A stretch of DNA of 64,000 bases from Pseudoduganella guangdongensis (GTDB lineage: Bacteria > Pseudomonadota > Gammaproteobacteria > Burkholderiales > Burkholderiaceae_D). The notes beneath the pieces were generated by a model. It made no database searches. It saw only the letters and a list, made by a program, of their open reading frames with translations, and was not told the DNA's origin. Location of the stretch: positions 1-64,000 of the forward strand of contig NZ_WWCJ01000027.1 in the NCBI RefSeq assembly GCF_009857475.1, in the 5' to 3' direction. Numbering within the stretch: the first letter of the stretch is position 1; every line of letters starts with the position of its first letter. Below are positions 32,743 through 42,579 of this stretch, in pieces. The position numbers and the translations under genes are program-made.

Positions 32743-33768
32743 TCAAATCAGTTTGCCTCCGATCGCGCTGCGCAGGAAAGGTCCGATCTTATCCAGCGGC
32801 AGTATCGTTTGCGCGGCATCCAGTTCCATGGCGGCGCGCGGCATGCCGTACACCGCGCTGCTGGCCTGGTCCTGTGCTATCGTGGTCTTGCCGGCGCGCC
32901 GCATGGCCAGCAAGCCTTCGCCGCCGTCGCGGCCCATGCCGGTCAGCAGGACGCCGAACGCGTCGCCGCGCCAGTGCTGCGCCACGCAGTTGAAAAACAC
33001 ATCGACCGAGGGCCGGTATGCATAGTCCTTTGGGTTGGCATCGTAACCCAGTTGATACTTTTCATCCAGTACCAGGTGGTCGTTGCTCTTGGCGACCATC
33101 ACCACGCCGCCTTGCAACTGGGTGCGGCCTTCGATGGCGCGCACCGGAACGGCCAGCTGTTCCGATAACCATTTGGCAAAATGGTCGGCAAAGTTCTCGT
33201 CGATATGCTGCACCACCACCACGGCGCAGCTGAGCGGCGGGGTCCAGCCGGCCAGGATGCGCGCCACCGCCAGCGGTCCGCCGGTGGAGGCGCCGATGGC
33301 CACCAGGGTGCGCACGGCGGCCTGCGCGTCCGGCTGCGGGCTGTGGCGCCGGGGCGACATGGACTGGCTGCCGCCGCTGTGGCGTATCAGCTTGTCCATG
33401 GTTTTGATCTTGTGCAGCAGTTCGGCGTCGCCGCCTTGCTGTCCTTGCAGGACCGGGGTGGCGGTCACGTCCAGCGCGCCGGCGCCCAGGGCGCGGAACA
33501 CCTGGTTCACATTGTCCTGCGGCCGGCCGGTCACCACCAGGATGGCGCACGGGCATTCTTCCATGATGCGGCGCGTCGCCTCCACCCCGTCCAGCTCCGG
33601 CATGTTCAGGTCCATCAGGATCAGGTCGGGCCGGTCGGTGCTGCATTTGTGCACCGCCTCCAGGCCGGTGCGGGCGATCCAGGCCACCTGGTGCTCCTGC
33701 GTGCTGGCCACCACGCGCCGCAGCGCCTCGGCGGCCATGGGCACGTCGTTGGCGATGGCGATTCTCAT
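32743..33768 (-). CDS. wspF: WspF-like chemotaxis methylesterase (CheB type)
   Basis: A 341-residue CheB: receiver domain 1-120 (acceptor Asp53 in LILMDLNMPELDG), linker, and methylesterase domain from about 150 with the catalytic Ser in VAIGASTGGP, His in VVVVQHIDENF and Asp in LLTGMGRDGGEG. It removes methyl groups from WspA and so damps the signal; loss of wspF in pseudomonads gives constitutive cyclic-di-GMP and wrinkly colonies. The ATG overlaps the wspE stop (ATGA at 33765-33768). Confidence 0.93.
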   Translation of the reverse strand: MRIAIANDVPMAAEALRRVVASTQEHQVAWIARTGLEAVHKCSTDRPDLILMDLNMPELDGVEATRRIMEECPCAILVVTGRPQDNVNQVFRALGAGALDVTATPVLQGQQGGDAELLHKIKTMDKLIRHSGGSQSMSPRRHSPQPDAQAAVRTLVAIGASTGGPLAVARILAGWTPPLSCAVVVVQHIDENFADHFAKWLSEQLAVPVRAIEGRTQLQGGVVMVAKSNDHLVLDEKYQLGYDANPKDYAYRPSVDVFFNCVAQHWRGDAFGVLLTGMGRDGGEGLLAMRRAGKTTIAQDQASSAVYGMPRAAMELDAAQTILPLDKIGPFLRSAIGGKLI

Positions 33769-36077
33769 CGGTAGGCTTCGCCGATCAGGTCGGCCACGGC
33801 GTCCAGCAGCGTCTCGTCGTGGAAGCTGCCCTTGGTCAGGTAATAATCGGCGCCCGCCGCCAGGCCGCGCGCGCGGTCTTCCGGCCGGTCTTTGTAGGAA
33901 ACGATCATCACGGGCAGCTTGTGCAAGTTCAGGTCCTTCTTGATCAGGTTGACCAGCTCGATGCCATCCATGCGCGGCATGTCGACGTCGGTGATGACCA
34001 GGTCGTAGTCGCCGCTGCGCACCACGTTCCAGCCGTCGATGCCGTCGATGGCGATGTCCACCTCAAAGCCGCGTCCCACCAGCAGTTTGCGCTCCATTTC
34101 GCGCACGGTGAGCGAATCGTCCACGACAAGGATGCGTTTCATTTTACGCCGTCCAGCATGGTCTGAGCGAGTAAGTTGGTGCAAGCCGCCTTCCTGCAAC
34201 AGCTTCTCGATTGAAAGCAGCAGGTCGGGCACGTCCAGGATCAGCACCGGCTCGCCGTCGTCCAGCAGGGCGGCGGCGGAGATGTCGCGCATCTTGCCGA
34301 AAATCGGGTCGATCGCCTGCACCGCCAGGCTTTGCTCGCCGCGGATGCGGTCCACCACCAGGGCGTAGCGGCGCGTGTTGCCGCCGATCACCACCACCGG
34401 CATTTCGTCGGCCGGTTCCAGCTCGCCCAGCTCGAGCAGGTGGGCCGCGCCCACCAGGCCAAGATGCTCGCCGTCGTGGTCGAAGAACTGCTTGTTTTCC
34501 AGCGTGTGCACGGCGCTTTGCGCCACCTTGAGGATGCGTTCGACCTTGACGATGGGAATGGCGTAGGCTTCGCCTTTCACGTCCACCACCAGGGCGCGCA
34601 CGATCGATTGCGTGAGCGGCAGGGTGATCGAGCTGCGGAAGCCCTTGCCCAATTCGGTTTCAATGCGCACCGTGCCGTTCTGCTGGCGGATGGTGTCGTG
34701 CACGATGTCGAGGCCGACGCCGCGCCCGGAAATCTCGGTGATGCTGCCTTTCAGGCTGAAGGCGGGCAGGAACAGGAATTCCATCAGCTCGGCCTGCGAC
34801 ATGGCGGCCACCATCTGCTCGCTTGCCATTTTGCGTTCGAGCACAGTGCGCCGCACCTTTTCCGGATCGACGCCGCGCCCGTCGTCGCTGATGTCGATGT
34901 TTAGCATGCCGGCGCGGTGGCGCGCTTCCATCAGGATGGTGCCGGTGGCGGGCTTGCCGGCGGCCAGGCGTTCCTGCGGGGTTTCCATGCCGTGGTCGAT
35001 GGCGTTGCGCAGCATGTGGTTGAGCGGGCTCTCGATGCGCAGCAGGATATCGCGGTCGACCAGGGTGTCGTCGCCTTCGATCTGCAGCACCACGTCCTTG
35101 CCCAGGCTGCGCGCCAGGTCGCGCACCATGCGCGGAAAGTGCTGGATGCCGTCGCGGAAGGGGCGCATGCGCAGGGCCAGCACTTCGTCGACCATGTTTT
35201 CGGAGCCGATCAGCAGGCGCCGTTCGTAGTTTTCCATGTCGGTGATGTGCTCCAGCATGAATTGCTTGAGCGGCTGGCTTTTCTGGATTGCCAGCAGGGC
35301 CTTTTCCTTGAGCGTGGGATCGCTGGCGTGCGAGGCCGCTTCCATCAGTTCTTCCAGCACCGAGAACAGGGTGGCCTGGTTGCGCTTATGGCGCTGGATG
35401 CCCTGGATCAGGGGATGCAGCTGGTGCGCGTTAATGCGCCCTTCGCTGGCCAGGGCCAGCAGGCGGTCGAAGTTCTGCGCGTTCTTCATCGGCGGCAGTG
35501 CGCGGCCGGGAATGCCCGGTTCGGGCGCCAGCTCGGCCGGCGGCGGCTCGGCGCCGGCCGCGGCGGGCAGGGCGGCCGGCATGGCCGGCGCGAGCGGTGC
35601 GGGCGCGGCGGGCGGCGCCGGCGGGGCGGCGGGCGCGGCATAGGCCGACGGCGTCCATAGCGGCTCCGGCAGGAAGGCGATGCCCTGCACATCGGTCATG
35701 GTTTTGGCAATCCGCGCCCCGTGCGCGGCCAGCCAGGCGTCCATATCGTCGTTGACGCGCGAGCACTGTACGATCAGGTCCACCCCGGCCAGCAGCGCGT
35801 CCACCCGGTTCGGCGTCAGTTTCAGCTTGCCGGCCTGGGCCGCGAGGAAGGCGTCCTCCATGCCGTGCGCCAGCTGCACCACCATGTCCAGCCCGACAAT
35901 GGCGGCGGCGCCCTTGATCGAATGCGCGGCGCGCATCATCGGCTCGATATCGGACGGGTCGTTGCGGCGTTCGAAGGAGAGCAGGCCGTCGGTCAGGATC
36001 TGGGTCTGGCTGTCGGCTTCCATGCGGAACAGGTCCAGCATGGAAAACTGGCTCAGGTCATCCCTTTTGTCGGTCAT
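33765..36077 (-). CDS. wspE: WspE-like hybrid chemotaxis histidine kinase (CheA with receiver)
   Basis: A 770-residue kinase. Domains in order: Hpt with phospho-accepting His52 (MMRAAHSIKGAA), a long Pro/Ala-rich linker (about 140-190), a dimerisation and P4 ATPase region with LNHMLRNAIDHGMET, ISDDGRGVDPEKVR and GRGVGLDIVHD, a CheW-like P5 domain, and a C-terminal receiver (RILVVDDSLTV; acceptor in LVITDVDMPRMDG). It phosphorylates WspR and WspF in response to the WspA array. Overlaps wspD upstream and wspF downstream by ATGA. Confidence 0.94.
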   Translation of the reverse strand: MTDKRDDLSQFSMLDLFRMEADSQTQILTDGLLSFERRNDPSDIEPMMRAAHSIKGAAAIVGLDMVVQLAHGMEDAFLAAQAGKLKLTPNRVDALLAGVDLIVQCSRVNDDMDAWLAAHGARIAKTMTDVQGIAFLPEPLWTPSAYAAPAAPPAPPAAPAPLAPAMPAALPAAAGAEPPPAELAPEPGIPGRALPPMKNAQNFDRLLALASEGRINAHQLHPLIQGIQRHKRNQATLFSVLEELMEAASHASDPTLKEKALLAIQKSQPLKQFMLEHITDMENYERRLLIGSENMVDEVLALRMRPFRDGIQHFPRMVRDLARSLGKDVVLQIEGDDTLVDRDILLRIESPLNHMLRNAIDHGMETPQERLAAGKPATGTILMEARHRAGMLNIDISDDGRGVDPEKVRRTVLERKMASEQMVAAMSQAELMEFLFLPAFSLKGSITEISGRGVGLDIVHDTIRQQNGTVRIETELGKGFRSSITLPLTQSIVRALVVDVKGEAYAIPIVKVERILKVAQSAVHTLENKQFFDHDGEHLGLVGAAHLLELGELEPADEMPVVVIGGNTRRYALVVDRIRGEQSLAVQAIDPIFGKMRDISAAALLDDGEPVLILDVPDLLLSIEKLLQEGGLHQLTRSDHAGRRKMKRILVVDDSLTVREMERKLLVGRGFEVDIAIDGIDGWNVVRSGDYDLVITDVDMPRMDGIELVNLIKKDLNLHKLPVMIVSYKDRPEDRARGLAAGADYYLTKGSFHDETLLDAVADLIGEAYR

Positions 36078-36745
36078 CGCAGCGTCCTCGCGAGTTGGTA
36101 GCCAAGCAGGCTGTCGTCCAGGCAGCCGACCTGGATGTCCTCATGCGCCAGCACGCCGGCCAGGTAGCGTTCGATGCCCTTGTTGATGGTGGCGGCGGGC
36201 GGTTTCAGCGCGCCGGAGGCGTAGCGGATGATGCCGTGCAGCTCGGCCACCGGCAGCGCGTAGCTCTGTTCTTCCCAGCGCACCAGCAGCATGCGGGCGA
36301 AGGTGTGGCGGCCGGCGCGCGCCTCGCCGCCGGCTTCGTCGATGCCGAGCAGGTCGGCCAGCGAGATGCAGGGATACAGCTTGCCGCCGGCATTGACCAC
36401 GCCGCGCAGGCCGCGCGCGCTGCGGTGGGGCAGGCGGTGCGGGATGGCTTTGGGCGCGATCTGCTGGAACATGGAGGTGGGCAGGGCCAGCCATTCGCGG
36501 CCGATCCGGAAGGCGACGCAGGAATTGTCCTGGCGCGCGCCCTGATCCTCCGGCGCGCGGAAATGGTCGGCCCATTCGCGCAGGTAGTGCTGGCCGACGG
36601 GGCGCTGCAGGTTGCGCACGGCGGCCTTGGCATACACTTCGCAGTTGCGGCAGTGCACGGCCTGCTGCAGGATTTCGCAACTATGGTCGCCGGTGATACC
36701 GATGCGGTTCCAGCAGGCGTCCAGTTCTTGTGTGGGCTCTGTCAT
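36074..36745 (-). CDS. wspD: WspD-like CheW adaptor
   Basis: A 223-residue protein whose first 75 residues carry a Cys-bearing segment (ELDACWNRIGITGDHSCEIL and CRNCEVYAKAAVRN) typical of WspD, followed by a CheW domain (about 80-220: FRIGREWLALPTSMFQQIAP and ARGLRGVVNAGGKLYPCISL). It couples the WspA receptor to WspE. Both ends overlap the neighbouring wsp genes by ATGA, so stoichiometry is set by coupled translation. Confidence 0.92.
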   Translation of the reverse strand: MTEPTQELDACWNRIGITGDHSCEILQQAVHCRNCEVYAKAAVRNLQRPVGQHYLREWADHFRAPEDQGARQDNSCVAFRIGREWLALPTSMFQQIAPKAIPHRLPHRSARGLRGVVNAGGKLYPCISLADLLGIDEAGGEARAGRHTFARMLLVRWEEQSYALPVAELHGIIRYASGALKPPAATINKGIERYLAGVLAHEDIQVGCLDDSLLGYQLARTLR

Positions 36746-37992
36746 GGTCGTTTCTGGAATGCGCGCGCGGCGCGCGCCTTAAGGGTGGCGGCGGCGCTGC
36801 TGTTGCCGCTTTGCTCGTGCAGCAGGGCGAGGTGGCATAGCGCCTCGTAATGGTCCGGCTGCAGGTAGAGGCAGCGTTTCCACTGGACTTCGGCGTCGGC
36901 CGGCTGGCTGGCGCTTTCGGCCAGCAGGCCGAGGATGAAGTAGGCTTCGGCCGATTCGGGCTGGCGCGCCAGGAATGCGCGGCAGGCGGCATCGGCTTCC
37001 TGCGCTTTGCCGGCGTCGGCCAGGGTGCGGGCCTGCTTGAGCAGGCTGTCGTCACCGGCCGCGACCAGCGTCGGCGCCGCGGCAGTGCTGGCGCTGTTTG
37101 GCTTGGCGGGAATCGGTGCGCCTGGCGCCGCCCGGCCGGGCCCCGACGCGGCAGGTGCGGCGGTCGGCGCGCGGGCGAGGCGGGGGGCGGCAGGGGGCAG
37201 GGCGGGCTGGGCCGGGGCGCCGGGCAGTTTGAGGTCCTTGCGCAAGGCGAATGCCTGCCGGTGCGGCAGCGGTGCGAAGCCATGGCGCACGAAGGAGGGG
37301 ACTTCGGCATACCCCGCCAGCAGGATGCCGTCGTCGGCCAGGTGCGCCGACAGGCGCGCGATCGCCGCCGCCGTGGTCGGGTCGTCGAAATAAATCAGCA
37401 GGTTGCGGCAAAAGATCACGTCATACTGGCGCGCGCTGCCCAGCGGCCCCTCCAGGATGCTGCCCTGCGCAAAGCGGATGCGCGCCTTCAGCGCATCGTC
37501 GATCTGGTAAAAGTCCTCGCCCAGCGCCTTGAAGTAGCGGTCGCGGAACGACAAATCCTGGGCGCGGAACGCATTGCGGCCGTACACCCCGGCCTGCGCC
37601 CGCGCCACGCAAGCCGCGCTGATGTCGAGCGCATCGATCAGGAAGCTGCGCGGCGCCACGCCCGCGTCGAGCAGGGCCATCGCCATCGAATACGGCTCCT
37701 CGCCGCCGGCGCAGGGCACGGACAGGATGCGCACCACCTTCGCCCCCTCCGCCTGCCGCGCGCGGATGTGCGCGATCGCAGCGGAAAAGGCGAGCGGGTC
37801 GCGGAACAGCCACGACTCCGGCACCACCACCAGCTCCACCAGCTCGCGCAGCTCGGCCTCGTCCAGCGCGTCGACATAGGCCTTGCGCTCGGCCTGCCCG
37901 GTGGCCGTCATGCGCTGCTTCACCGCGTGTTCGACGGTGCTGCGGGCCAGGTTCAGGCCCGTCATGCGGCGCAGTGTGGCCTGGACTGTCAT
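36742..37992 (-). CDS. wspC: WspC-like CheR methyltransferase with TPR tail
   Basis: A 416-residue protein: CheR N-terminal helices (1-70), SAM-dependent methyltransferase domain (about 70-260) with VLSVPCAGGEEPYSMAM-like ILSVPCAGGEEPYS, QYDVIFCRNLLIYFD and an Ala/Pro-rich linker, then TPR-like repeats (about 310-410, AYFILGLLAESASQPADAE). It methylates glutamates of WspA with S-adenosylmethionine and raises pathway activity. The layout agrees with Pseudomonas WspC. Coupled by ATGA to wspB and wspD. Confidence 0.93.
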   Translation of the reverse strand: MTVQATLRRMTGLNLARSTVEHAVKQRMTATGQAERKAYVDALDEAELRELVELVVVPESWLFRDPLAFSAAIAHIRARQAEGAKVVRILSVPCAGGEEPYSMAMALLDAGVAPRSFLIDALDISAACVARAQAGVYGRNAFRAQDLSFRDRYFKALGEDFYQIDDALKARIRFAQGSILEGPLGSARQYDVIFCRNLLIYFDDPTTAAAIARLSAHLADDGILLAGYAEVPSFVRHGFAPLPHRQAFALRKDLKLPGAPAQPALPPAAPRLARAPTAAPAASGPGRAAPGAPIPAKPNSASTAAAPTLVAAGDDSLLKQARTLADAGKAQEADAACRAFLARQPESAEAYFILGLLAESASQPADAEVQWKRCLYLQPDHYEALCHLALLHEQSGNSSAAATLKARAARAFQKRP

Positions 37993-38447
37993 TCCGCCGC
38001 CGCTCCGGCCGGGAACAGGCGCGCGCGCAGCTCGGCCGGCAGCAGCGCATTCACCTCCATCAGCTGCACCATGCCGCGCGCGTCGCCCGCCACCGGCCCA
38101 AGGAAGGGCGCGCCCTGCACGCCGCTCGGCGCCAGGTCCTGCTGCGCCACTTCCTGCACGCCCAGCACCCGCTCGGCCATCAGGCCCAGGGCATGCACGG
38201 CGCCATCGGGCGCGGTGTAATCGGCCAGCACGATGCGCGTGTCGAAATGCCGGCGCGAAGGGGGCGCGCCGCTGATGCGGGCCAGGTCGATCACCGGCAC
38301 CGGCGCGCCGTGTAAATTCATCAGGCCCGCCACACTGTCCGGCGCCAGCGGAATGCCCTTCAGTTCCAGCAGGGGCAGCACGCGCCGCACCTGCCGCAAC
38401 GGCAAGCCGTAGCGGTCGGCGCCGATGTGGAAGACCAGGACTTTCAT
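37989..38447 (-). CDS. wspB: WspB-like CheW adaptor
   Basis: A 152-residue single CheW domain: MKVLVFHIGADRYGLPLRQVRR at the N terminus, GIPLAPDSVAGLMNLHGAPVPVIDLARI in the middle and GPVAGDARGMVQLMEV near the end. It bridges WspA and WspE. Overlaps wspA and wspC by 4 nt each. Two CheW genes (B and D) in one cluster are the normal Wsp arrangement. Confidence 0.93.
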   Translation of the reverse strand: MKVLVFHIGADRYGLPLRQVRRVLPLLELKGIPLAPDSVAGLMNLHGAPVPVIDLARISGAPPSRRHFDTRIVLADYTAPDGAVHALGLMAERVLGVQEVAQQDLAPSGVQGAPFLGPVAGDARGMVQLMEVNALLPAELRARLFPAGAAAE

Positions 38448-40255
38448 GCGCTCACGGAGAAAGTGGCGACGCTGGTCTGCAGGTCGCCCGCCGCGTATTG
38501 CAGCTGGTGCACCGCCTCGCTGGTGGCTTTCAGCGATTCGACCGTCTGCTGGGTGGCATCGTTCAGCTGCATCATGGTCTCGGTGATCTGCTGCGCGCCG
38601 ACCGCCTGCGCCTGCATGCCCTGCAGCACGGCGTCGAATTGCGGCGCCAGTTTCTGCACCTGGTCCATGACGCCGGACAGCTGGTCCGTCACCTGGCGCA
38701 CCTCGCCCACGCTGCGCCGGATCTCCTCCGAGAACTTGTCCATGCCCATCACGCTGGCCGAGACGGCCGATTGCATCTCCTTCAGCATCTGCTCGATATC
38801 CCAGGTCGAGACCGAGGTCTGGTCGGCCAGGCGGCGGATTTCCGTCGCCACCACCGAGAAGCCACGCCCGGCCTCGCCCGCCTTCTCGGCCTCGATCGCG
38901 GCGTTCAGCGACAGGATATTGGTCTGGTCGGCGACCTTGGTGATGGTGGTCAGCACGGAATTGATATTCGACGCTTTTTCCGACAGTGCCGCCAGCTTGG
39001 CGTTGATCGAATCGGTCGCGTTCACCATATTCTGCATGGTCTGGTCCATGCGGCGCAGGTTGCCCTGGGCTTCCGAGGTGGCGGAGGTGGTGTAGTCGGC
39101 CACCGCCGTCGCATCTTCCATGGTCTTCAGCAGCTGCGAGGTGTTGGAGGAGATTTCTTTGGTGGTGCTCAGCACCTCCACCGAAGTCTGCGCCTGTTCC
39201 ACGCCGGTGGCTTCCTGCTGCTTGGCCGACGCCGCGATCTCGGTGGCCGAGGTGGTGACCTGGATGCCGGCCTTCTGCACATTGTTCAGCAGCTGGCGCA
39301 GGTTGTCGAACATGCGGCGCAAGCCGTCGCCCAGCTGGCCGATCGCATCGTCGCCGCCGACGGTGATTTTGCCGGTCAGGTCGCCACCGGCGGCGCGCGA
39401 CACCGTCTCCAGCAGCGCATCGACCTTGGCGCGCAGGTCATTGGTCTGCGCCAGTTCGCGCGCGGTGCCATCCTGCAGCTGCTGCGCCATCTTGTTGACG
39501 TCCTCGCCCAGCTGGCCCATCTCATCGCGCGTCGTCACCGCCACGCGCGCGCTCAGCTCGCCGGCGCCAAGGCGCGCCAGAATGCTGGTCAAACTGGCCA
39601 GCGGGCCCAGGATGGCGCGCGCCAGCAGGATCGAGACCAGCAGCGACAGCACCACCACGGCGGCGCCGCCGACCGCAAACAGGTTGCCTTGGGTTTCCTG
39701 CAGCTTTTTGCTGTTGGCGAGGCGCTCGGCCTGCAGGCTGCGTTCTTCGTTGGCCGTCTCATCCAGCAGGTCGCGCCCGCGGCGGCGCACTTGCACCGCC
39801 TCTTTCAGCGCGCTCGACTGGCCCACCGCATCGGCCGCGCCTTTGGTGTCGCGCAGCTCCTTGCGCAGGTCGACCTGGCGCTGGATCAGGACGTCGCCCC
39901 AATTCAGCAAGATGGCTTGCGCGCGCTTCAGGCGTTCCTGTTGGCGCGGATTGTCGTTCGTCAGGCGCAGCGCCTTTTCCAGGTGCTGTTTCATCTCCTC
40001 GTAGTGTTCCTGCTTGCTGGCCAGGTAGGTTTCGTCGCCCGTCAGCAGGTAGCCGCGCACATCGTTTTGCACTTCGAGCGAGGTGGACGAGACACTGGCC
40101 AACTCGAGCAGCACATCTGCCGTGTGCTTGTCCCACGCGTTCGCTTCCGACAGCCGGTTGAAGTTGTTATAGGCCAGGATCAGCAGTAGCAAGATGATTG
40201 CGACTATGGTGCCGAAGCCGAGGTAGAGTTTATTCTTGACGCTCAGGTTGTTCAT
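38444..40255 (-). CDS. wspA: WspA-like methyl-accepting chemotaxis protein
   Basis: ATG 40255 (MNNLSVKNKLYLGFGTIVAI) gives 603 residues; the in-frame upstream stretch lies in the argG terminator. Layout: membrane helix 1 (about 11-30), periplasmic four-helix sensor (about 31-190, with NDVRGYLLTGDETYL, a CHASE3-like segment), helix 2 (LFAVGGAAVVVLSLLVSILL), HAMP (about 215-270) and a cytoplasmic signalling coiled coil with the hairpin tip ITKVADQTNILSLNAAIEAE. WspA senses surface contact and drives the WspE kinase. First gene of the seven-gene operon. Confidence 0.93.
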   Translation of the reverse strand: MNNLSVKNKLYLGFGTIVAIILLLLILAYNNFNRLSEANAWDKHTADVLLELASVSSTSLEVQNDVRGYLLTGDETYLASKQEHYEEMKQHLEKALRLTNDNPRQQERLKRAQAILLNWGDVLIQRQVDLRKELRDTKGAADAVGQSSALKEAVQVRRRGRDLLDETANEERSLQAERLANSKKLQETQGNLFAVGGAAVVVLSLLVSILLARAILGPLASLTSILARLGAGELSARVAVTTRDEMGQLGEDVNKMAQQLQDGTARELAQTNDLRAKVDALLETVSRAAGGDLTGKITVGGDDAIGQLGDGLRRMFDNLRQLLNNVQKAGIQVTTSATEIAASAKQQEATGVEQAQTSVEVLSTTKEISSNTSQLLKTMEDATAVADYTTSATSEAQGNLRRMDQTMQNMVNATDSINAKLAALSEKASNINSVLTTITKVADQTNILSLNAAIEAEKAGEAGRGFSVVATEIRRLADQTSVSTWDIEQMLKEMQSAVSASVMGMDKFSEEIRRSVGEVRQVTDQLSGVMDQVQKLAPQFDAVLQGMQAQAVGAQQITETMMQLNDATQQTVESLKATSEAVHQLQYAAGDLQTSVATFSVSA

Positions 40256-40300
40256 GCGCGGGTCTCCGGGGAGGATGGCTTTATTCCAAGGCAATGTAAC

Positions 40301-40335
40301 AAAAAAAACGGGCCGCGCAAAGGCGGCCCGTTTTA
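40301..40335 (-). terminator. Intrinsic terminator downstream of argG
   Basis: Minus strand: ACGGGCCGCC, loop, GCGGCCCGT followed by eight T. It ends the argF-argG transcript about 17 nt after the argG stop and insulates the wsp operon, which must have its own promoter in 40256-40300. Confidence 0.88.
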
Positions 40336-40351
40336 AGCGGTGCAAGAAAGC

Positions 40352-41584
<1,233 letters not shown>

Positions 41585-41604
41585 GGTTTTCTCAGTCAGT
41601 TGGG

Positions 41605-42534
41605 TTATTTGGTGTCGAGGCGGCCGAGCAGCAGGTACTCAATCAGGGCCTTTTGCACGTGCAGGCGGTTCTCGGCCTCGTCCCAGACCACGGATTGCGG
41701 GCCGTCGATCACTTCCGCCGCCACTTCCTCGCCGCGGTGGGCCGGCAGGCAGTGCATGAAGAGGGCGTCCGGCTTGGCGCGCGCCATCTTGGCGCCGTCC
41801 ACGATCCAGCCGTCGAAGGCTTTCAGGCGCGCCGCGTTTTCCTCTTCGTAACCCATCGAGGTCCAGACGTCGGTGTTGACCAGGTCCGCGCCTTGGCAGG
41901 CGTCCGACGGGTTGGCGAAGAAGGTGTAGCGGTCGGTCGAGACCAGCGACATGTCCATATCGTAGCCGTGCGGCGTGGAGACGTTGACGTGGAAGCCGAA
42001 CACTTCCGCCGCCTGCAGCCAGGAGTACAGCATATTATTGGCGTCGCCGACCCAGGCCACCACCTTGCCCTTGATCGAGCCGCGATGCTCGATATAGGTG
42101 AAGATGTCGGCAAACACCTGGCAAGGATGGTGTTCGTTGGTCAGGCCGTTGATCACCGGCACGCGCGAATGGGCGGCGAAACGCTCGATGATGTCCTGGC
42201 CGAAGGTGCGCACCATGATGATGTCGCACATGCGCGACATGACCTGGCCCGCGTCCTCCACCGGCTCGCCGCGCCCCAGCTGGGAGTCGCGCGTGTTCAG
42301 GTAGATGGCGGCGCCGCCCAGCTGGTGCATGCCGGCCTCGAAGGAGAGGCGGGTACGGGTCGAATTCTTGTCGAACACCATGACCAGGGTGCGGTCGATC
42401 AGCGGGTGGTAAATCTCGTACGCCTTGAATTTGCGCTTGATTTCCGCGGCGCGGGCGATGACATATTCATACTCCTCCAGGGACAGGTCGTTGAACTGGA
42501 GGTAGTGTTTGATCCGTTTAGGTGGTATAGACAT
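41605..42534 (-). CDS. argF: Ornithine carbamoyltransferase
   Basis: A 309-residue enzyme with the carbamoyl phosphate loop STRTR (58-62), the block TNEHHPCQVFADIFT in the middle and the HCLPAHRGEEV active-site segment near residue 265. It forms citrulline from ornithine and carbamoyl phosphate in the cytoplasm. First gene of the argF-argG pair. A perfect TATAAT-like box is present on the minus strand at 42571-42566, with no clear -35; the transcript would start within the 45-nt gap to the kinase gene. Confidence 0.97.
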   Translation of the reverse strand: MSIPPKRIKHYLQFNDLSLEEYEYVIARAAEIKRKFKAYEIYHPLIDRTLVMVFDKNSTRTRLSFEAGMHQLGGAAIYLNTRDSQLGRGEPVEDAGQVMSRMCDIIMVRTFGQDIIERFAAHSRVPVINGLTNEHHPCQVFADIFTYIEHRGSIKGKVVAWVGDANNMLYSWLQAAEVFGFHVNVSTPHGYDMDMSLVSTDRYTFFANPSDACQGADLVNTDVWTSMGYEEENAARLKAFDGWIVDGAKMARAKPDALFMHCLPAHRGEEVAAEVIDGPQSVVWDEAENRLHVQKALIEYLLLGRLDTK

Positions 42535-42579
42535 CTTTGCAAAGGTTTGCTGCGGTGGACTAAAGATTATACGGGCATT

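Noticed and set aside
40256..40345. N-terminal extension of WspA to 40345
   Set aside because: It would translate the argG terminator hairpin; ATG 40255 begins with the expected membrane helix.
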